Source: Bacteroidota bacterium
Lineage (GTDB): Bacteria > Bacteroidota > Ignavibacteria > Tepidaquicellales > Tepidaquicellaceae
NCBI GenBank assembly: GCA_018266835.1
Contig: JAFDZP010000004.1
Location: 248,001-312,000 of the forward strand
Direction of reading: 5' to 3'
Length of the DNA stretch: 64,000 nt
Below are positions 1 through 9,057 of this stretch, one piece after another. Every line of letters starts with the position of its first letter. The stretch's first letter is position 1. Under the pieces are notes generated by a model. The model saw nothing but the letters and a program-made list of their open reading frames with translations. It was not told where the DNA came from and did no database searches. The position numbers were made by a program, and so were the translations under genes.

Positions 1-429
1 CCCATGGTAGATGTAATTATGCTTCTCCTCACATTTTTTATGTTAACGACAACACTTGCAATGCCTCAGGCAATGCAGATAAATCTTCCGAAGGGAGATG
101 AACATGTTGCAGTAAATATGGGAAACATTGCAACTATAAGAGTATCTGAGAAAGGAAATATTTTTTTATCGCAAGGACTTGAAAGCGGAAGGGAGCTTCC
201 TCCCGAGAAAGTGAGCTTTGCAGATATCGGCAGCAGGTTAACGCAGCTTTCAAAATCTAACAGTAACTTACTTTTGTTTTTGAAGTTTGACAGGAATATG
301 AAATATAAAACCATGGTGGATATTCTTGATGAAATAAACATGTCAGTTGAAAAAGATAATAGAAGATTTTCTATTAAAAAAATGGAAGCTGCTGATTTGG
401 AGATAGTAAAAGAAGCAGAAGGTTCATAA
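1..429 (+). CDS. exbD: ExbD/TolR-type biopolymer transport protein (5' truncated)
   Basis: Energy-transducing subunit that works with ExbB/TonB (or TolQ/TolA) at the inner membrane. The reading frame is open from base 1 (first codon CCC), so the true start is upstream and the ATG at 4 is internal. Visible are the end of the single membrane segment with its conserved Asp (PMVDVIMLLLTFFML) and the periplasmic domain typical of the family (DIGSRLTQL... LFLKFDRNMKYKTMVDILD). The missing part is probably only the short N-terminus. A terminator at 512-545 closes this operon. The family call is firm; the exact paralogue (ExbD or TolR) is not decidable. Confidence 0.9.
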   Translation, partial: PMVDVIMLLLTFFMLTTTLAMPQAMQINLPKGDEHVAVNMGNIATIRVSEKGNIFLSQGLESGRELPPEKVSFADIGSRLTQLSKSNSNLLLFLKFDRNMKYKTMVDILDEINMSVEKDNRRFSIKKMEAADLEIVKEAEGS

Positions 430-497
430 TTTTCTTATTCTGATTTTCTTATACTGATTTTCTTATTCCGTTTTCTTATTCTGATTTTATTCTTCTC
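429..497. repeat. Short tandem repeat, 14-bp unit, about five copies
   Basis: Directly after the exbD stop lies ATTTTCTTATTCTG, repeated at 429, 443, 457, 471 (13 bp) and in degenerate form at 484. It is intergenic and pyrimidine-rich and probably arose by slippage. Confidence 0.8.
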
Positions 498-511
498 AAA
501 CATATAATTCA

Positions 512-545
512 AAGCGAGTCCGAAACCACAGGATTCGCTTTTTTG
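512..545 (+). terminator. Rho-independent terminator after exbD
   Basis: Stem 512-521 with 531-540 (AAGCGAGTCC against GGATTCGCTT, one G-U pair), loop of 9 nt, followed by a T-run on the plus strand. Confidence 0.8.
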
Positions 546-602
546 TTTTAAACCGAATATAACGTATATTTTAAGTATATTTGTTATGTATAAATACAGA
601 AA

Positions 603-974
603 TTGAGAAAAATATTTTTAATATTAGTTCTTTTAGTAAGCGGAATTTGTTATGCGCAGAGTGACAGCGTTACAAAATCTCTTAATGAAACTTCACCTTC
701 ATTTAGCAGATACAAACAATATGAATATGAAGGTATATGGCCTGAACAAAGTCCGGGTATGACAATATTTATTGTGTCAATATTAAGCGCAATTATTATC
801 GGTCTGATAATTCTTGTTATCAGAAAATCAAAAGGATATGGCAGTACTGTTATTGTCGGAGGATTTCCAAGAGGTTCGATACGCAGGCATTACATAAGCA
901 GTTCAAGTATATACAGCAAACGTAAAAAAAGAGGAAGCGGACCTGTTGGCGGAGCATTTATGGGCGGCTGGTAG
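603..974 (+). CDS. Small secreted/membrane protein, TPM-protein paralogue lacking the TPM domain
   Basis: 123 aa from a TTG start; there is no in-frame ATG upstream and no clear Shine-Dalgarno site. It has a signal peptide ending near CYAQ, a short linker, one membrane segment at about residues 52-75 and a basic, Gly-rich tail ending GGAFMGGW. The linker (SDSVTKSLNETSPSFSRYK) resembles the start of mature protein in the next gene (DDGPSKSLTDAPPTIKKY), and the C-terminal membrane segment plus Gly tail match its layout. It looks like that protein with the catalytic-type TPM domain removed. Function unknown; it probably acts with the adjacent TPM proteins in the envelope. Confidence 0.7.
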   Translation: MRKIFLILVLLVSGICYAQSDSVTKSLNETSPSFSRYKQYEYEGIWPEQSPGMTIFIVSILSAIIIGLIILVIRKSKGYGSTVIVGGFPRGSIRRHYISSSSIYSKRKKRGSGPVGGAFMGGW

Positions 975-1057
975 TTTTTTCAATTAAAAATTTACAATTT
1001 GTAATTAACAGGATATATTTTTATTAAATGATTTAAGATTAAAGCAGACAGTAATAA

Positions 1058-1882
1058 ATGAAAAAATTATTTTTAATATTAACGTTATTATTCATTGGTT
1101 CATTAACCAGATTGAGTTATGCCCAAGATGACGGTCCGTCTAAATCACTTACCGATGCACCACCTACAATAAAAAAATACGTTGTAGATGAAACGGGAAC
1201 GTTAAGCTCATCGCAGATAAATTCTCTGATGACAAAGCTTGTTGAATTTGAAAAGACAACTTCAAATCAGATAATTGTTTACATCATCAACAGTCTTAAT
1301 GGTGAACCGATTGAAAATGTATCTGTAGAAATTGCGCGCAAAAATAAAATAGGAAAGAAGGATAAGAATAACGGAGTATTGATTCTTGTAGCGTTAAAGG
1401 ACAGGAAGATGCGGATTGAAGTCGGTTACGGACTAGAAGGCGCGCTTACAGATGCAATATCATCACAGATAATCCGCAACGATATGCAGCCTGAATTTAA
1501 AGCAGGACGTTATTATGAAGGACTGAACAAAGCAGTAGATGATATTATAGCAGTTACAAAAGGTGAATATAAAGCAGACCAAAAATCAAGCAAGTCTACA
1601 GTTAAAATAATTTTTGTTGTTGTCATTTTTCTTTTCATTTTTCTGATGATAATAATAAGTATCATCAGAAGAATTTTCGGATTCGGAAGAGGAATGATAA
1701 CAGGAAGAAGAGGCAGCAGGTTCGGCGGATTCGGCACGGGATTTATGGCAGGCTCATTATTCAGCGGAAGCGACTGGGGGAGCTCAGGTTCTGATAGCGG
1801 CAGCAGCAGCGGCAGTGACTTCGGAAGCTTTTCCGGCGGCGGCGGTGATTTTGGCGGTGGCGGCTCAAGCGGTAGCTGGTAA
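1058..1882 (+). CDS. TPM-domain membrane protein (YgcG family)
   Basis: 274 aa: signal peptide (cleavage near SYAQ), TPM domain at about residues 35-170 (YVVDETGTLSS, then GVLILVALKDRKMRIEVGYG), a membrane segment near 183-203, and a C-terminal tail very rich in Gly and Ser. This is the standard layout of the YgcG/TPM_phosphatase family, whose members face the periplasm; TPM domains have been linked to photosystem repair in plants, but the bacterial role is poorly defined. It sits between two related genes and follows in the same direction, so the three may be co-transcribed. Family certain, role unknown. Confidence 0.9.
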   Translation: MKKLFLILTLLFIGSLTRLSYAQDDGPSKSLTDAPPTIKKYVVDETGTLSSSQINSLMTKLVEFEKTTSNQIIVYIINSLNGEPIENVSVEIARKNKIGKKDKNNGVLILVALKDRKMRIEVGYGLEGALTDAISSQIIRNDMQPEFKAGRYYEGLNKAVDDIIAVTKGEYKADQKSSKSTVKIIFVVVIFLFIFLMIIISIIRRIFGFGRGMITGRRGSRFGGFGTGFMAGSLFSGSDWGSSGSDSGSSSGSDFGSFSGGGGDFGGGGSSGSW

Positions 1883-1952
1883 TTCTCTCAATTAATAATT
1901 AGTAATGAATAATTAATAATTCCGGTTTGAGTGAGTTAATAAAATTAAATTT

Positions 1953-2411
1953 ATGAGTAAGAAGATAATAGAACAATATTTCAGTGATGCGGATTTAAAA
2001 GAAATCTCCAAAGGTATCAGTGAAGTTGAAAGTAATACTTCAGGTGAAATACGGTTGTGCGTTCATATTAAGAAAGGATTTTTTGACAAGAATAAATCAC
2101 CCAGAGAAATTGCAGTTCAGCAATTTTTAAAACTGGGAATGCATAAAACAAAAAACAGAACAGGCGTACTTCTATACATATTACTCGATGAAAAGAAATT
2201 TGAAATCCTTGCCGATGAAGGAATAAACAAACTGATTGAAACAAATGCATGGAATGAAATTACAACCGGAATAAGTAATGAGTTCAAAGCAGGCAATTAT
2301 CTGCAGGGAGTGCTCCATTGTGTAAATCATATCGGAGCAAAATTAAAGCAGCATTTCCCGAGGCAAAGCGATGATACTGATGAGCTTTCCAATGATGTTG
2401 TAATAAAATAA
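1953..2411 (+). CDS. TPM-domain protein without signal peptide
   Basis: 152 aa. The TPM core is recognisable (SNTSGEIRLCVHIKK, then NRTGVLLYILLDEKKFEILAD, then a late FKAGNYLQGVLHCVNHIG motif equivalent to the FKAGRYYEGLNKAV of the preceding gene). No signal peptide or membrane segment, so it is predicted to be cytoplasmic or membrane-peripheral. Pairs of a secreted and a soluble TPM protein next to each other are common in Bacteroidetes-like genomes, often near LemA, which is not seen here. Role unknown. Confidence 0.85.
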   Translation: MSKKIIEQYFSDADLKEISKGISEVESNTSGEIRLCVHIKKGFFDKNKSPREIAVQQFLKLGMHKTKNRTGVLLYILLDEKKFEILADEGINKLIETNAWNEITTGISNEFKAGNYLQGVLHCVNHIGAKLKQHFPRQSDDTDELSNDVVIK

Positions 2412-2463
2412 AATATTCTGATTTTGAAATAATCTTTTAGAATTTTTCATATGTAACTTTAGA

Positions 2464-2483
2464 CCCCATCTAAAAAGATGGGG
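2464..2483. repeat. Palindromic dispersed repeat (CCCCATC / GATGGGG)
   Basis: Arms CCCCATC 2464-2470 and GATGGGG 2477-2483 around a 6-nt loop, extended by GTAA (2453-2456) and TTAC (2484-2487). The same palindrome occurs at 11715-11740. The right arm contains the ATG that would be the first possible start of the next gene. Confidence 0.7.
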
Positions 2484-5039
2484 TTACTTTTAAGTACCAA
2501 AAGTAAACGAAGAAAAAAAAAGTTTGTAAACACCTTTTTGAAAAAATTTTTCCCATACATATTATTTCTTGTCATTATATCACAGGCAGCGGCACAAACA
2601 GATAGCCTGAAAATTGATTCAACTAAATCTTCTATTGATACCCTTAAACAGATAAAATCGGATATAACTGCGCCAATAAATTATTCGGCACGCGACTCTG
2701 CTATATTCGATGTAAAAGGAAAAAAACTTTATCTCTTCAATGATGCCGAGCTTACATATCAGGATTTGAAATTAAACTCCGGTATAATTTTATTGGATAA
2801 AGAAGACGAGACGCTTGAAGCATATGGAATACCCGACTCGATGAATACAGGCACGTTAGTCCAGACTCCTATAATGGTGCAGGGTGGAGAAAAACTTGAA
2901 GGCACTAAGCTGCTTTACAATTTTACAACTAAACAGGGAAACATTTCGATGGGATTCTCTGAGGCAGATGTTGGATATTACTTCGGAGATAAAATAAAAA
3001 AAGTTACCGATGAAATATTTTTTATAAAAGACGGATTGTACACCACTTCTACTGACAGAAAAGATCCCGAATATTATTTCCTATCACCAAAAATGAAGGT
3101 GATTAAAAATGACAGGGTAATAGCTCAGTCAGTGTTTATGTACATTGAAGGGGTACCTGTTTTCTGGATTCCGTTTGGAGTGTTTCCTAATAAATCGGGA
3201 AGATCGTCGGGATTAATTCCTCCCACTTACGGAGATGACGGTACTTACGGTACTTATGTATCGCGGCTCGGCTACTTTTGGGCAATGAGTGATTATTATG
3301 ACTTAGCTCTTACAGGAAGTATTTTTTCACGCGGAAGATATGACTTTAACGGAAGATTCCGTTACGCATTAAAATATAATTTTACGGGACAGGTTGAAGG
3401 CGGCTACTCACGAATAAGATTAGGTGAAGCAACTGACCTTGATAAATTCAGTTCAGATGAATGGGCGTTGACCGTGAATCATGCGCAGCAATTCAGCCCC
3501 ACTTCAAGTTTAAACGGAAATTTAACTTTTGCAAGCGGCAAAGCATATTACAATAATACGTCAAACAATCTGAATACATTGCTGAGGCAGAATATTATTT
3601 CGGATTTTACTTACTCAAAGTCATGGGAAGGAACGCCGTTTATTTTTAATGCAAATTATCATAGGGACCAGAATTTAATAACAGGAAGTATTAATGAAAA
3701 TATACCTTCGTTGAATTTTTCAATATCGCAGACATTTCCGTTTCAGTCGGAGACTTCTACGAATGATAACAGAGGTCTGATGGAATATTTTTCTTACAGT
3801 TATCGTGGTTCGTATCTGAATAACCGTTCAAAAACAGTTGTGCAGGGAGTAAGCGGGAATGACAGTCTGGAATTCCGCAATGACAGAATGGGAGCTTATC
3901 ACAATGTGGTTTTAAATTTATCTCCGCAGTCACAATTCATTTCAGTCAATCCTTATTTTAATTATAATGAATACTGGTATGATAAGACGATTACCAAAAG
4001 ATACGACCCTGTTACAAACACAGTTGTATCGGATAATCAAAATGGATTTAAGACTGCCCGGTCATTCAATATGGGAGTTACATTCGGAACGAAACTCATA
4101 GGAATTTTTACTCCGAACATATTAGGTATAAAAGGAATACGCCACACTATTACTCCGAACATTACTTATAACTACACTCCGGATTTCTCCAAAGATTTCT
4201 GGGGATACTACGGAACTTACATAGATGCAACGGGCAAACCACAGAAATATTCTTTTTTTGAGAACGGAATTTTCGGCGGACCTTCACAAGGAGAACAGCA
4301 GTCAATCGGACTTTCAATCGGCAACGTTTTTGAAATGAAGACAAGAGAGACGGATTCTACAGATAATAAATTCCAGCTTTTAAATTTAGACGCGTCGGTA
4401 GGTTATAATTTTGCCGCTGACTCATTAAGGTTTACAGATATATCTACAAGTTTCCGAACGCAGATAGGAAGTATCCTGAATATTTCCGGCGGTGCATCAT
4501 TCAATCTTTATCAGTTCGATGGTCTCACTGGAACTAGAATTAATAAATTTTTATGGAGCGAAGGCAAGCTTGCAGATTTAACAAACTTCAATATCAATTT
4601 ATCGACAAGTTATAATTTTCTTTTGTCCAATCAGGATACCGATGCAAAGAAAGACACAACAAAAAAATTATTGAGAGATACAACTGATGTTTTGAATTAT
4701 AACATTCCATTCACGGGAAGTCTGAATTATAATTATTCGGAAAGCAGAGCTAATCCTACACAGATATTCCGCACTTCGGGAATTTCGGGAAGTCTGGGAT
4801 TCAGTCCTACGGAAAAATGGAGATTCAATGTATCAGCTAATTACGATTTTACGAATCAACAAATAACTGCTCCGTACGTAACTGCATACAGGGACTTAAA
4901 TTCGTGGGAGATGAATTTTAACTGGTATCCACTGGGAGTTTATAAAGGATTTAATCTGGAAATAAAAATAAAAGCACCGCAATTGAAAGATATAAAAATA
5001 ACAAAGACTACAAATCCGGGAGGTCCGTTTGGATTCTAG
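2478..5039 (+). CDS. lptD: LptD/OstA-like outer-membrane protein
   Basis: 853 aa if the ATG at 2478 is used. That ATG lies inside a palindromic repeat, and a TTG at 2538 would give a cleaner signal peptide (MKKFFPYILFLVIISQAAAQ), so the shorter form is more likely. After the signal comes an OstA/LptA-like jellyroll (FDVKGKKLYLFNDAELTYQD), then a long beta-barrel with alternating aromatic and polar strands and the LptD-like segment VFWIPFGVFPNKSGRSSGLIPP. LptD inserts lipopolysaccharide into the outer leaflet. FCB bacteria often carry several LptD-like barrels, so a narrower export role is possible. Its 3' end overlaps the TTG just upstream of dapF. Confidence 0.85.
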   Translation: MGLLLSTKSKRRKKKFVNTFLKKFFPYILFLVIISQAAAQTDSLKIDSTKSSIDTLKQIKSDITAPINYSARDSAIFDVKGKKLYLFNDAELTYQDLKLNSGIILLDKEDETLEAYGIPDSMNTGTLVQTPIMVQGGEKLEGTKLLYNFTTKQGNISMGFSEADVGYYFGDKIKKVTDEIFFIKDGLYTTSTDRKDPEYYFLSPKMKVIKNDRVIAQSVFMYIEGVPVFWIPFGVFPNKSGRSSGLIPPTYGDDGTYGTYVSRLGYFWAMSDYYDLALTGSIFSRGRYDFNGRFRYALKYNFTGQVEGGYSRIRLGEATDLDKFSSDEWALTVNHAQQFSPTSSLNGNLTFASGKAYYNNTSNNLNTLLRQNIISDFTYSKSWEGTPFIFNANYHRDQNLITGSINENIPSLNFSISQTFPFQSETSTNDNRGLMEYFSYSYRGSYLNNRSKTVVQGVSGNDSLEFRNDRMGAYHNVVLNLSPQSQFISVNPYFNYNEYWYDKTITKRYDPVTNTVVSDNQNGFKTARSFNMGVTFGTKLIGIFTPNILGIKGIRHTITPNITYNYTPDFSKDFWGYYGTYIDATGKPQKYSFFENGIFGGPSQGEQQSIGLSIGNVFEMKTRETDSTDNKFQLLNLDASVGYNFAADSLRFTDISTSFRTQIGSILNISGGASFNLYQFDGLTGTRINKFLWSEGKLADLTNFNINLSTSYNFLLSNQDTDAKKDTTKKLLRDTTDVLNYNIPFTGSLNYNYSESRANPTQIFRTSGISGSLGFSPTEKWRFNVSANYDFTNQQITAPYVTAYRDLNSWEMNFNWYPLGVYKGFNLEIKIKAPQLKDIKITKTTNPGGPFGF

Positions 5040-5046
5040 AATAATA

Positions 5047-5856
5047 ATGAAATACACAGGCGCAGGTAATAATTTTATAATGATTAATAATCTTGACCTG
5101 AAGATTAGCAACAATGAACATATTGTTACTGACTTATGCTCTAAACCGGAAAATCAGGATGTTGACGGAGTGATATTTGTAGAGACAACCATGAAGGCGG
5201 ATCTGAAAATGAATTATTATAACAGAGACGGCAGCAGCGGTTCGTTATGCGGCAACGGATTAAGATGCACTGTGAAATATTCACTTGATGAAAAATTAAT
5301 TAAGAAGACTAAGCTTACTGTTGAAGCAGTTGATAAAATTTATAACTGCGAAGTTGTTGATGAAAAAAACATTAAGGTTGAAATGCCTGACCCTGCAATA
5401 ATAAATCCATCCATAAAACTAAAAGTTAATTTTGATGAGTGGTGGGAAGAGCTGGAATGCGCGTATGTTGATTGCGGCTCGCCGCACATAGTGGTTTTTA
5501 TTGATGACATTCAAAAACCTGTTGTAAATAATTTAGATGAAGTAAATATAGATGAGTGGGGAAGGAACATAAGAATGCACCGCGACCTGATGCCTGAAGG
5601 TGCGAATGTAAATTTTGTTAAAGTTGTGAATGAAAATGAAATCCATGCGAGGACGTTTGAAAGGGGAGTAGAACGTGAGACGCTTTCCAGCGGAACAGGC
5701 TCAATTTCAAATGCAATTATTTCTTATATAAAAAGAAATGTTAATACTCCCGTAAAGGTTTTACCCAAGTACGGGGAGTATATAACAATAAATTTCAGTG
5801 AAGATAATGGAAGGATAACAAACCTTTCAATGACAGGTCCTGCTAACAGAATATAG
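5047..5856 (+). CDS. dapF: Diaminopimelate epimerase family protein, second catalytic Cys replaced by Ser
   Basis: 269 aa from ATG 5047, chosen because the family starts with a MxFxxxxGxGNDF-like motif (here MKYTGAGNNFIMINN); a TTG at 5029 overlapping the previous gene is less likely. DapF interconverts LL- and meso-diaminopimelate in lysine and peptidoglycan synthesis with a two-cysteine mechanism. The first catalytic Cys is present (Cys68 in RDGSSGSLCGNGLRC). The second motif, normally ERGxxxETLxCGTG, reads ERGVERETLSSGTG: residue 215 is Ser (codon AGC, 5689-5691). The N-terminal Asp of GND is also Asn. The fold call is secure; normal epimerase activity is doubtful. Confidence 0.88.
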   Translation: MKYTGAGNNFIMINNLDLKISNNEHIVTDLCSKPENQDVDGVIFVETTMKADLKMNYYNRDGSSGSLCGNGLRCTVKYSLDEKLIKKTKLTVEAVDKIYNCEVVDEKNIKVEMPDPAIINPSIKLKVNFDEWWEELECAYVDCGSPHIVVFIDDIQKPVVNNLDEVNIDEWGRNIRMHRDLMPEGANVNFVKVVNENEIHARTFERGVERETLSSGTGSISNAIISYIKRNVNTPVKVLPKYGEYITINFSEDNGRITNLSMTGPANRI

Positions 5857-5858
5857 AA

Positions 5859-6995
5859 TTATTTTATTAGAAGCATTGATTTCGTTTCTCTGAAATCACC
5901 TTCTTCAAGAGTATAGAAGTAAACACCCGACGATAAATTTTTCGCATCAAGTTCCACTTCATATTTACCTTCCTGTAAATTTTTATTTACAAGCTCTTCT
6001 TTTTCCTCGCCAAGCTCGTTATACACTTTTAATGTTACCAATCCTGATTTAGGAATTTCAAAATCAATCTTTGTACTGGGATTAAAAGGATTCGGAAAAT
6101 TTTGCGATAGCGAATAATTCAATGCTTCTCCTGTTGATTGAACAGCAGTAGTATTATCAAAGCATGATGTAATTGCATGAGCAGTATCTGAATGCCCTGC
6201 ATAGGGAATACCGTACATGTCTTCAATTGTTCTCAGAATAGAATAATGAGAAAGATATTGATTGTAAGTTCCGTGAATGACTTTTTGTCCGACGAAAATT
6301 GTAGGAATCTGATTGGGAGTTGTTCCGTTATCTTCATCCCACGTTAAAATAAAAAGACTGTTATGAGTTTTGCACCAGGTTATATATGGTCCTAAGTTAT
6401 TCTGTATCCATGCATCGCCCTGCGGGATTGTACCATCGTGCATATCATTTATAATATTAGGAACAACAAAACATACAGTAGGTAAGCTGTCGAAGTTTGA
6501 CGGATAAGCTGTAAAAGGCTGATTAACTGTTATAGGGTATCCATTTGTAGGTGCAGTCTGCCAGTTACTCCATGGGTTGTGCTTGCGGTAATAGCTGCCT
6601 GAAACAGTTCCGTTGTAACCGACTGACGGCTGGTCTTCGCAGTAACCTTTGAACTTAAAGCCGGCGTTAATTAAGTACGCTCCGAGATTAGGTGTAAGAA
6701 ATGGAAAGTTTGACGGAGTGGCATCATCTATTACTCCCTGATTAGAACCTGAATAGAGCATTAAATAATTCGGCTGGCTTGGATGTGTAAGCCCGTGTGA
6801 GTTTGTAAGCAGTGCACCTTTACTATCTGCTGTTAAAGAATTTATAAAAGGAGCCTGAGAGCTGCCGATAATCTGATTATATCCTCTATTTTCCATCATG
6901 CAGATTACTATATGAGCGGGCCGGGTAATTTGAGCACTGAAAGAAAATGAAGAGTACATCAATGTAATAAATATAAACAAGAATTTTATTTTCAT
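5859..6995 (-). CDS. Secreted phosphoesterase (acid phosphatase/phospholipase C-like) with T9SS sorting domain
   Basis: 378 aa with signal peptide (ending near FSFSA). The central domain at about residues 20-270 carries the phosphoesterase family (AcpA/PLC-like) motifs: MMENRGYNQIIG near the N-terminus, HGLTHPSQPNY, and LTWDEDNGT near the end. These align with metal- and phosphate-binding positions in the family. The last 85 residues are a type A T9SS sorting domain beginning NFPNPFNPSTKI and ending in a Lys-Ser-Met-Leu-Leu-Ile-Lys strand, so the protein is exported across the outer membrane and probably surface-attached. Substrate not predictable. Its promoter must lie in the divergent region shared with the TrmB-type gene. 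Confidence 0.88.
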   Translation of the reverse strand: MKIKFLFIFITLMYSSFSFSAQITRPAHIVICMMENRGYNQIIGSSQAPFINSLTADSKGALLTNSHGLTHPSQPNYLMLYSGSNQGVIDDATPSNFPFLTPNLGAYLINAGFKFKGYCEDQPSVGYNGTVSGSYYRKHNPWSNWQTAPTNGYPITVNQPFTAYPSNFDSLPTVCFVVPNIINDMHDGTIPQGDAWIQNNLGPYITWCKTHNSLFILTWDEDNGTTPNQIPTIFVGQKVIHGTYNQYLSHYSILRTIEDMYGIPYAGHSDTAHAITSCFDNTTAVQSTGEALNYSLSQNFPNPFNPSTKIDFEIPKSGLVTLKVYNELGEEKEELVNKNLQEGKYEVELDAKNLSSGVYFYTLEEGDFRETKSMLLIK

Positions 6996-7247
6996 TGTTG
7001 CGGGTTCTGATTGAAACGAAAAATATGGATAAGGCTGTATATAAAAAAGATAAAAATATTTTTTGCAAGCCTAACTTTTTTGAAAAGCTTCCGTATTACA
7101 GATTTACATAAGGGCTTATGCAATACATGAAAAATTGTTCTTTTTAAGAAAACAACACTTTTACCAAAAAAAGGACTTGACAAAAAGATGAAAAAAACTC
7201 AAATTGCTGTTAAGGAAAAAATGTACTAAATCAAAAAGACAACAGAT

Positions 7248-8147
7248 TTGCAACAGGAACAATTAATAGAAAAACTTCAGAGCTTAGGATTCAAGGAATA
7301 TGAATCCAAAGTCTTCATGGTGCTTCTGATAAACTCCTCACTTAGCGCATCTGAAATCGCAGAGAAGGCTAAGATAAGAAGAACTGCTGTTTATGAAATT
7401 CTGAAAACTTTCGCTGAAAAAGGTTATTGCAACGTTATTGAAACAAATACTATTCTTAAATATGAGATTATAAATCCAAGAATTATTTTAGATAAAATAC
7501 AGGCAGACTTCAATATTGAAAACGAGCAGCGTTTAGGAAATCTGAAGGATACTTTTAAAAATTTAGTTCCACTATACAAATCTGAAACTGATGAAAGTGA
7601 TAATTCTGTTAACATAGAATTAATCAGAGGTTTTAACAAGCATAGAACAGCAAAATTTATTGAACTGCTCAACAGCGCTAAGCAGGAAATTCTTTTCATG
7701 GTAAGATTTGAGATGTTCGTATCAAAAGAACTTGACCAGACTGCGATGAATTTTATAAAAGGCGGCGGTTCTATAAAATCAATTTACGAAGCAAGTTACA
7801 ATTTTAAAATAGTTGACAGAAACGAGAACGTATCAATAGCAACAGTTGAAGGTTTTATTGACCTTTGCGAGTATTACGAAAAGAACGGTGAGAAATTAAA
7901 AATTTCTCAGTTAGAGTTACCAAACATCACAATTTTTGACAGAGAGATTGTATTCATAAACATCGACCCCAAAGACATTCCCAGACACAGCAGAGCCGAT
8001 ATAATAATAAGAAACAAAGATTTTGCAATGCGAATGATGGACTTATTTAATTATTATTGGAGCCAAGCCTACACAACGAAAGAATTTAAGAAAATTCATA
8101 AAAGTTTCGACCTTAAAGAAAGTATTAAAGAAGTTTTAGTAAAATAG
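7248..8147 (+). CDS. TrmB-family transcriptional regulator
   Basis: 299 aa from TTG 7248; no ATG is available near the natural N-terminus. Residues 5-75 form the TrmB winged helix (LGFKEYESKVFMVLLINSSLSASEIAEKA split across helices, then RTAVYEILKTFAEKGY as recognition helix). The C-terminal half resembles the PLD-like effector domain of TrmB proteins (IELLNSAKQEILFMVRFEMF), including the late D(I/A)xIRNKDFA segment. TrmB proteins bind sugars or other small ligands and regulate nearby transport or metabolic genes; here the neighbours are secreted proteins, so the regulon is unknown. An inverted repeat at 8152-8172 just after the stop could be an operator. Confidence 0.85.
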   Translation: MQQEQLIEKLQSLGFKEYESKVFMVLLINSSLSASEIAEKAKIRRTAVYEILKTFAEKGYCNVIETNTILKYEIINPRIILDKIQADFNIENEQRLGNLKDTFKNLVPLYKSETDESDNSVNIELIRGFNKHRTAKFIELLNSAKQEILFMVRFEMFVSKELDQTAMNFIKGGGSIKSIYEASYNFKIVDRNENVSIATVEGFIDLCEYYEKNGEKLKISQLELPNITIFDREIVFINIDPKDIPRHSRADIIIRNKDFAMRMMDLFNYYWSQAYTTKEFKKIHKSFDLKESIKEVLVK

Positions 8148-8151
8148 TTGT

Positions 8152-8172
8152 CACTGTGCAGATAAAACAGTG
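8152..8172. promoter_or_regulatory. Inverted repeat CACTGT-N9-ACAGTG ahead of a secreted-protein gene
   Basis: Perfect 6-bp arms at 8152-8157 and 8167-8172, between the regulator stop (8147) and the Shine-Dalgarno GGAGG of the gene at 8213. It could be an operator for the TrmB-type regulator or a small RNA hairpin; nothing here distinguishes these. Confidence 0.4.
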
Positions 8173-8212
8173 TCAAAGTTATAAAATTAATTTTATTTCT
8201 CTCGGAGGATTT

Positions 8213-9019
8213 ATGAAAAAATCGTTCACAATTTTAGCGCTTCTGATAGTCAATCTCGTTTTGTTTAACGGGCTATTAAAAGCAGGAGTTGAAAGTAATA
8301 ATCTTATTATTACAGGCAAAGTATTGTACAAGAATACAACAACACCTGTTCAGAATGCAGTTGTGAAGCTTTATCTGGTAAACTCCGATGAGGTTACTTA
8401 TAAGGTCCTGGAATCCGTTACTGTGAATGATAAGGGTGAGTACATGTTCAACAGTGCCCAGATCGGCAGCGGAGATAAAGTAAGAATAGGCGCATATGTA
8501 AATGATATCATTCAGAATGACAGAATTATAATTAATACAAACCAGAACAACACAGACGAAATTGTAGAACTCGGTGCATATGCAAACGATATTATAATGG
8601 ATAGAATTAATCCATTAAGTGAGATTTACGGTTCAACCATTCTTGTTGATTTAAATGCAGCCGCAGCAAATTCAAAATTCAATTTATACCTCAACGGAAA
8701 TGTTATTGAAAGCACTAACGATTTTATGGATGGCGGCGGAATAGGTACATATCCAAGAGAGCCGATATTAAATCAGAATTATCCGAATCCTTTTAATCCT
8801 ACTACAAATATTAAATACGGCATTCCGCAGCAGGCATTTGTAACATTAAAAGTTTATGATATGTCAGGCAAGCTGGTAGCTGACTTAGTAAATGAAATAA
8901 AAGAACAAGGATATTACACCATAAAGTTTGACGGAAGTAAATTAGCTTCAGGATTCTATCTGTACAGATTAACAGCAGGCGACTATACTACAATTAAGAA
9001 GATGAGCTTGATTAAGTAA
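8213..9019 (+). CDS. Secreted protein with carboxypeptidase-regulatory-like fold and T9SS sorting domain
   Basis: 268 aa from ATG 8213, which is preceded by a strong GGAGG and starts a good signal peptide (MKKSFTILALLIVNLVLF); an upstream in-frame GTG at 8156 lies in the inverted repeat and is rejected. The mature part begins NLIITGKVLYKNTTTPVQNA, a beta-sandwich signature of carboxypeptidase-regulatory or CNA-B-like domains (residues about 30-105). The C-terminal ~80 residues are a T9SS sorting domain (NQNYPNPFNPTTNIKYGIP). Surface or secreted protein of unknown function; not an enzyme as far as can be seen. Confidence 0.85.
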   Translation: MKKSFTILALLIVNLVLFNGLLKAGVESNNLIITGKVLYKNTTTPVQNAVVKLYLVNSDEVTYKVLESVTVNDKGEYMFNSAQIGSGDKVRIGAYVNDIIQNDRIIINTNQNNTDEIVELGAYANDIIMDRINPLSEIYGSTILVDLNAAAANSKFNLYLNGNVIESTNDFMDGGGIGTYPREPILNQNYPNPFNPTTNIKYGIPQQAFVTLKVYDMSGKLVADLVNEIKEQGYYTIKFDGSKLASGFYLYRLTAGDYTTIKKMSLIK

Positions 9020-9057
9020 TGAAACTAAGCTAAAAGAAAAGAGTACAAAAAAGAAAA

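Noticed and set aside
7176-7200. TTGACA upstream of the TrmB-type gene as a promoter
   Set aside because: No acceptable -10 element at 16-18 bp spacing.
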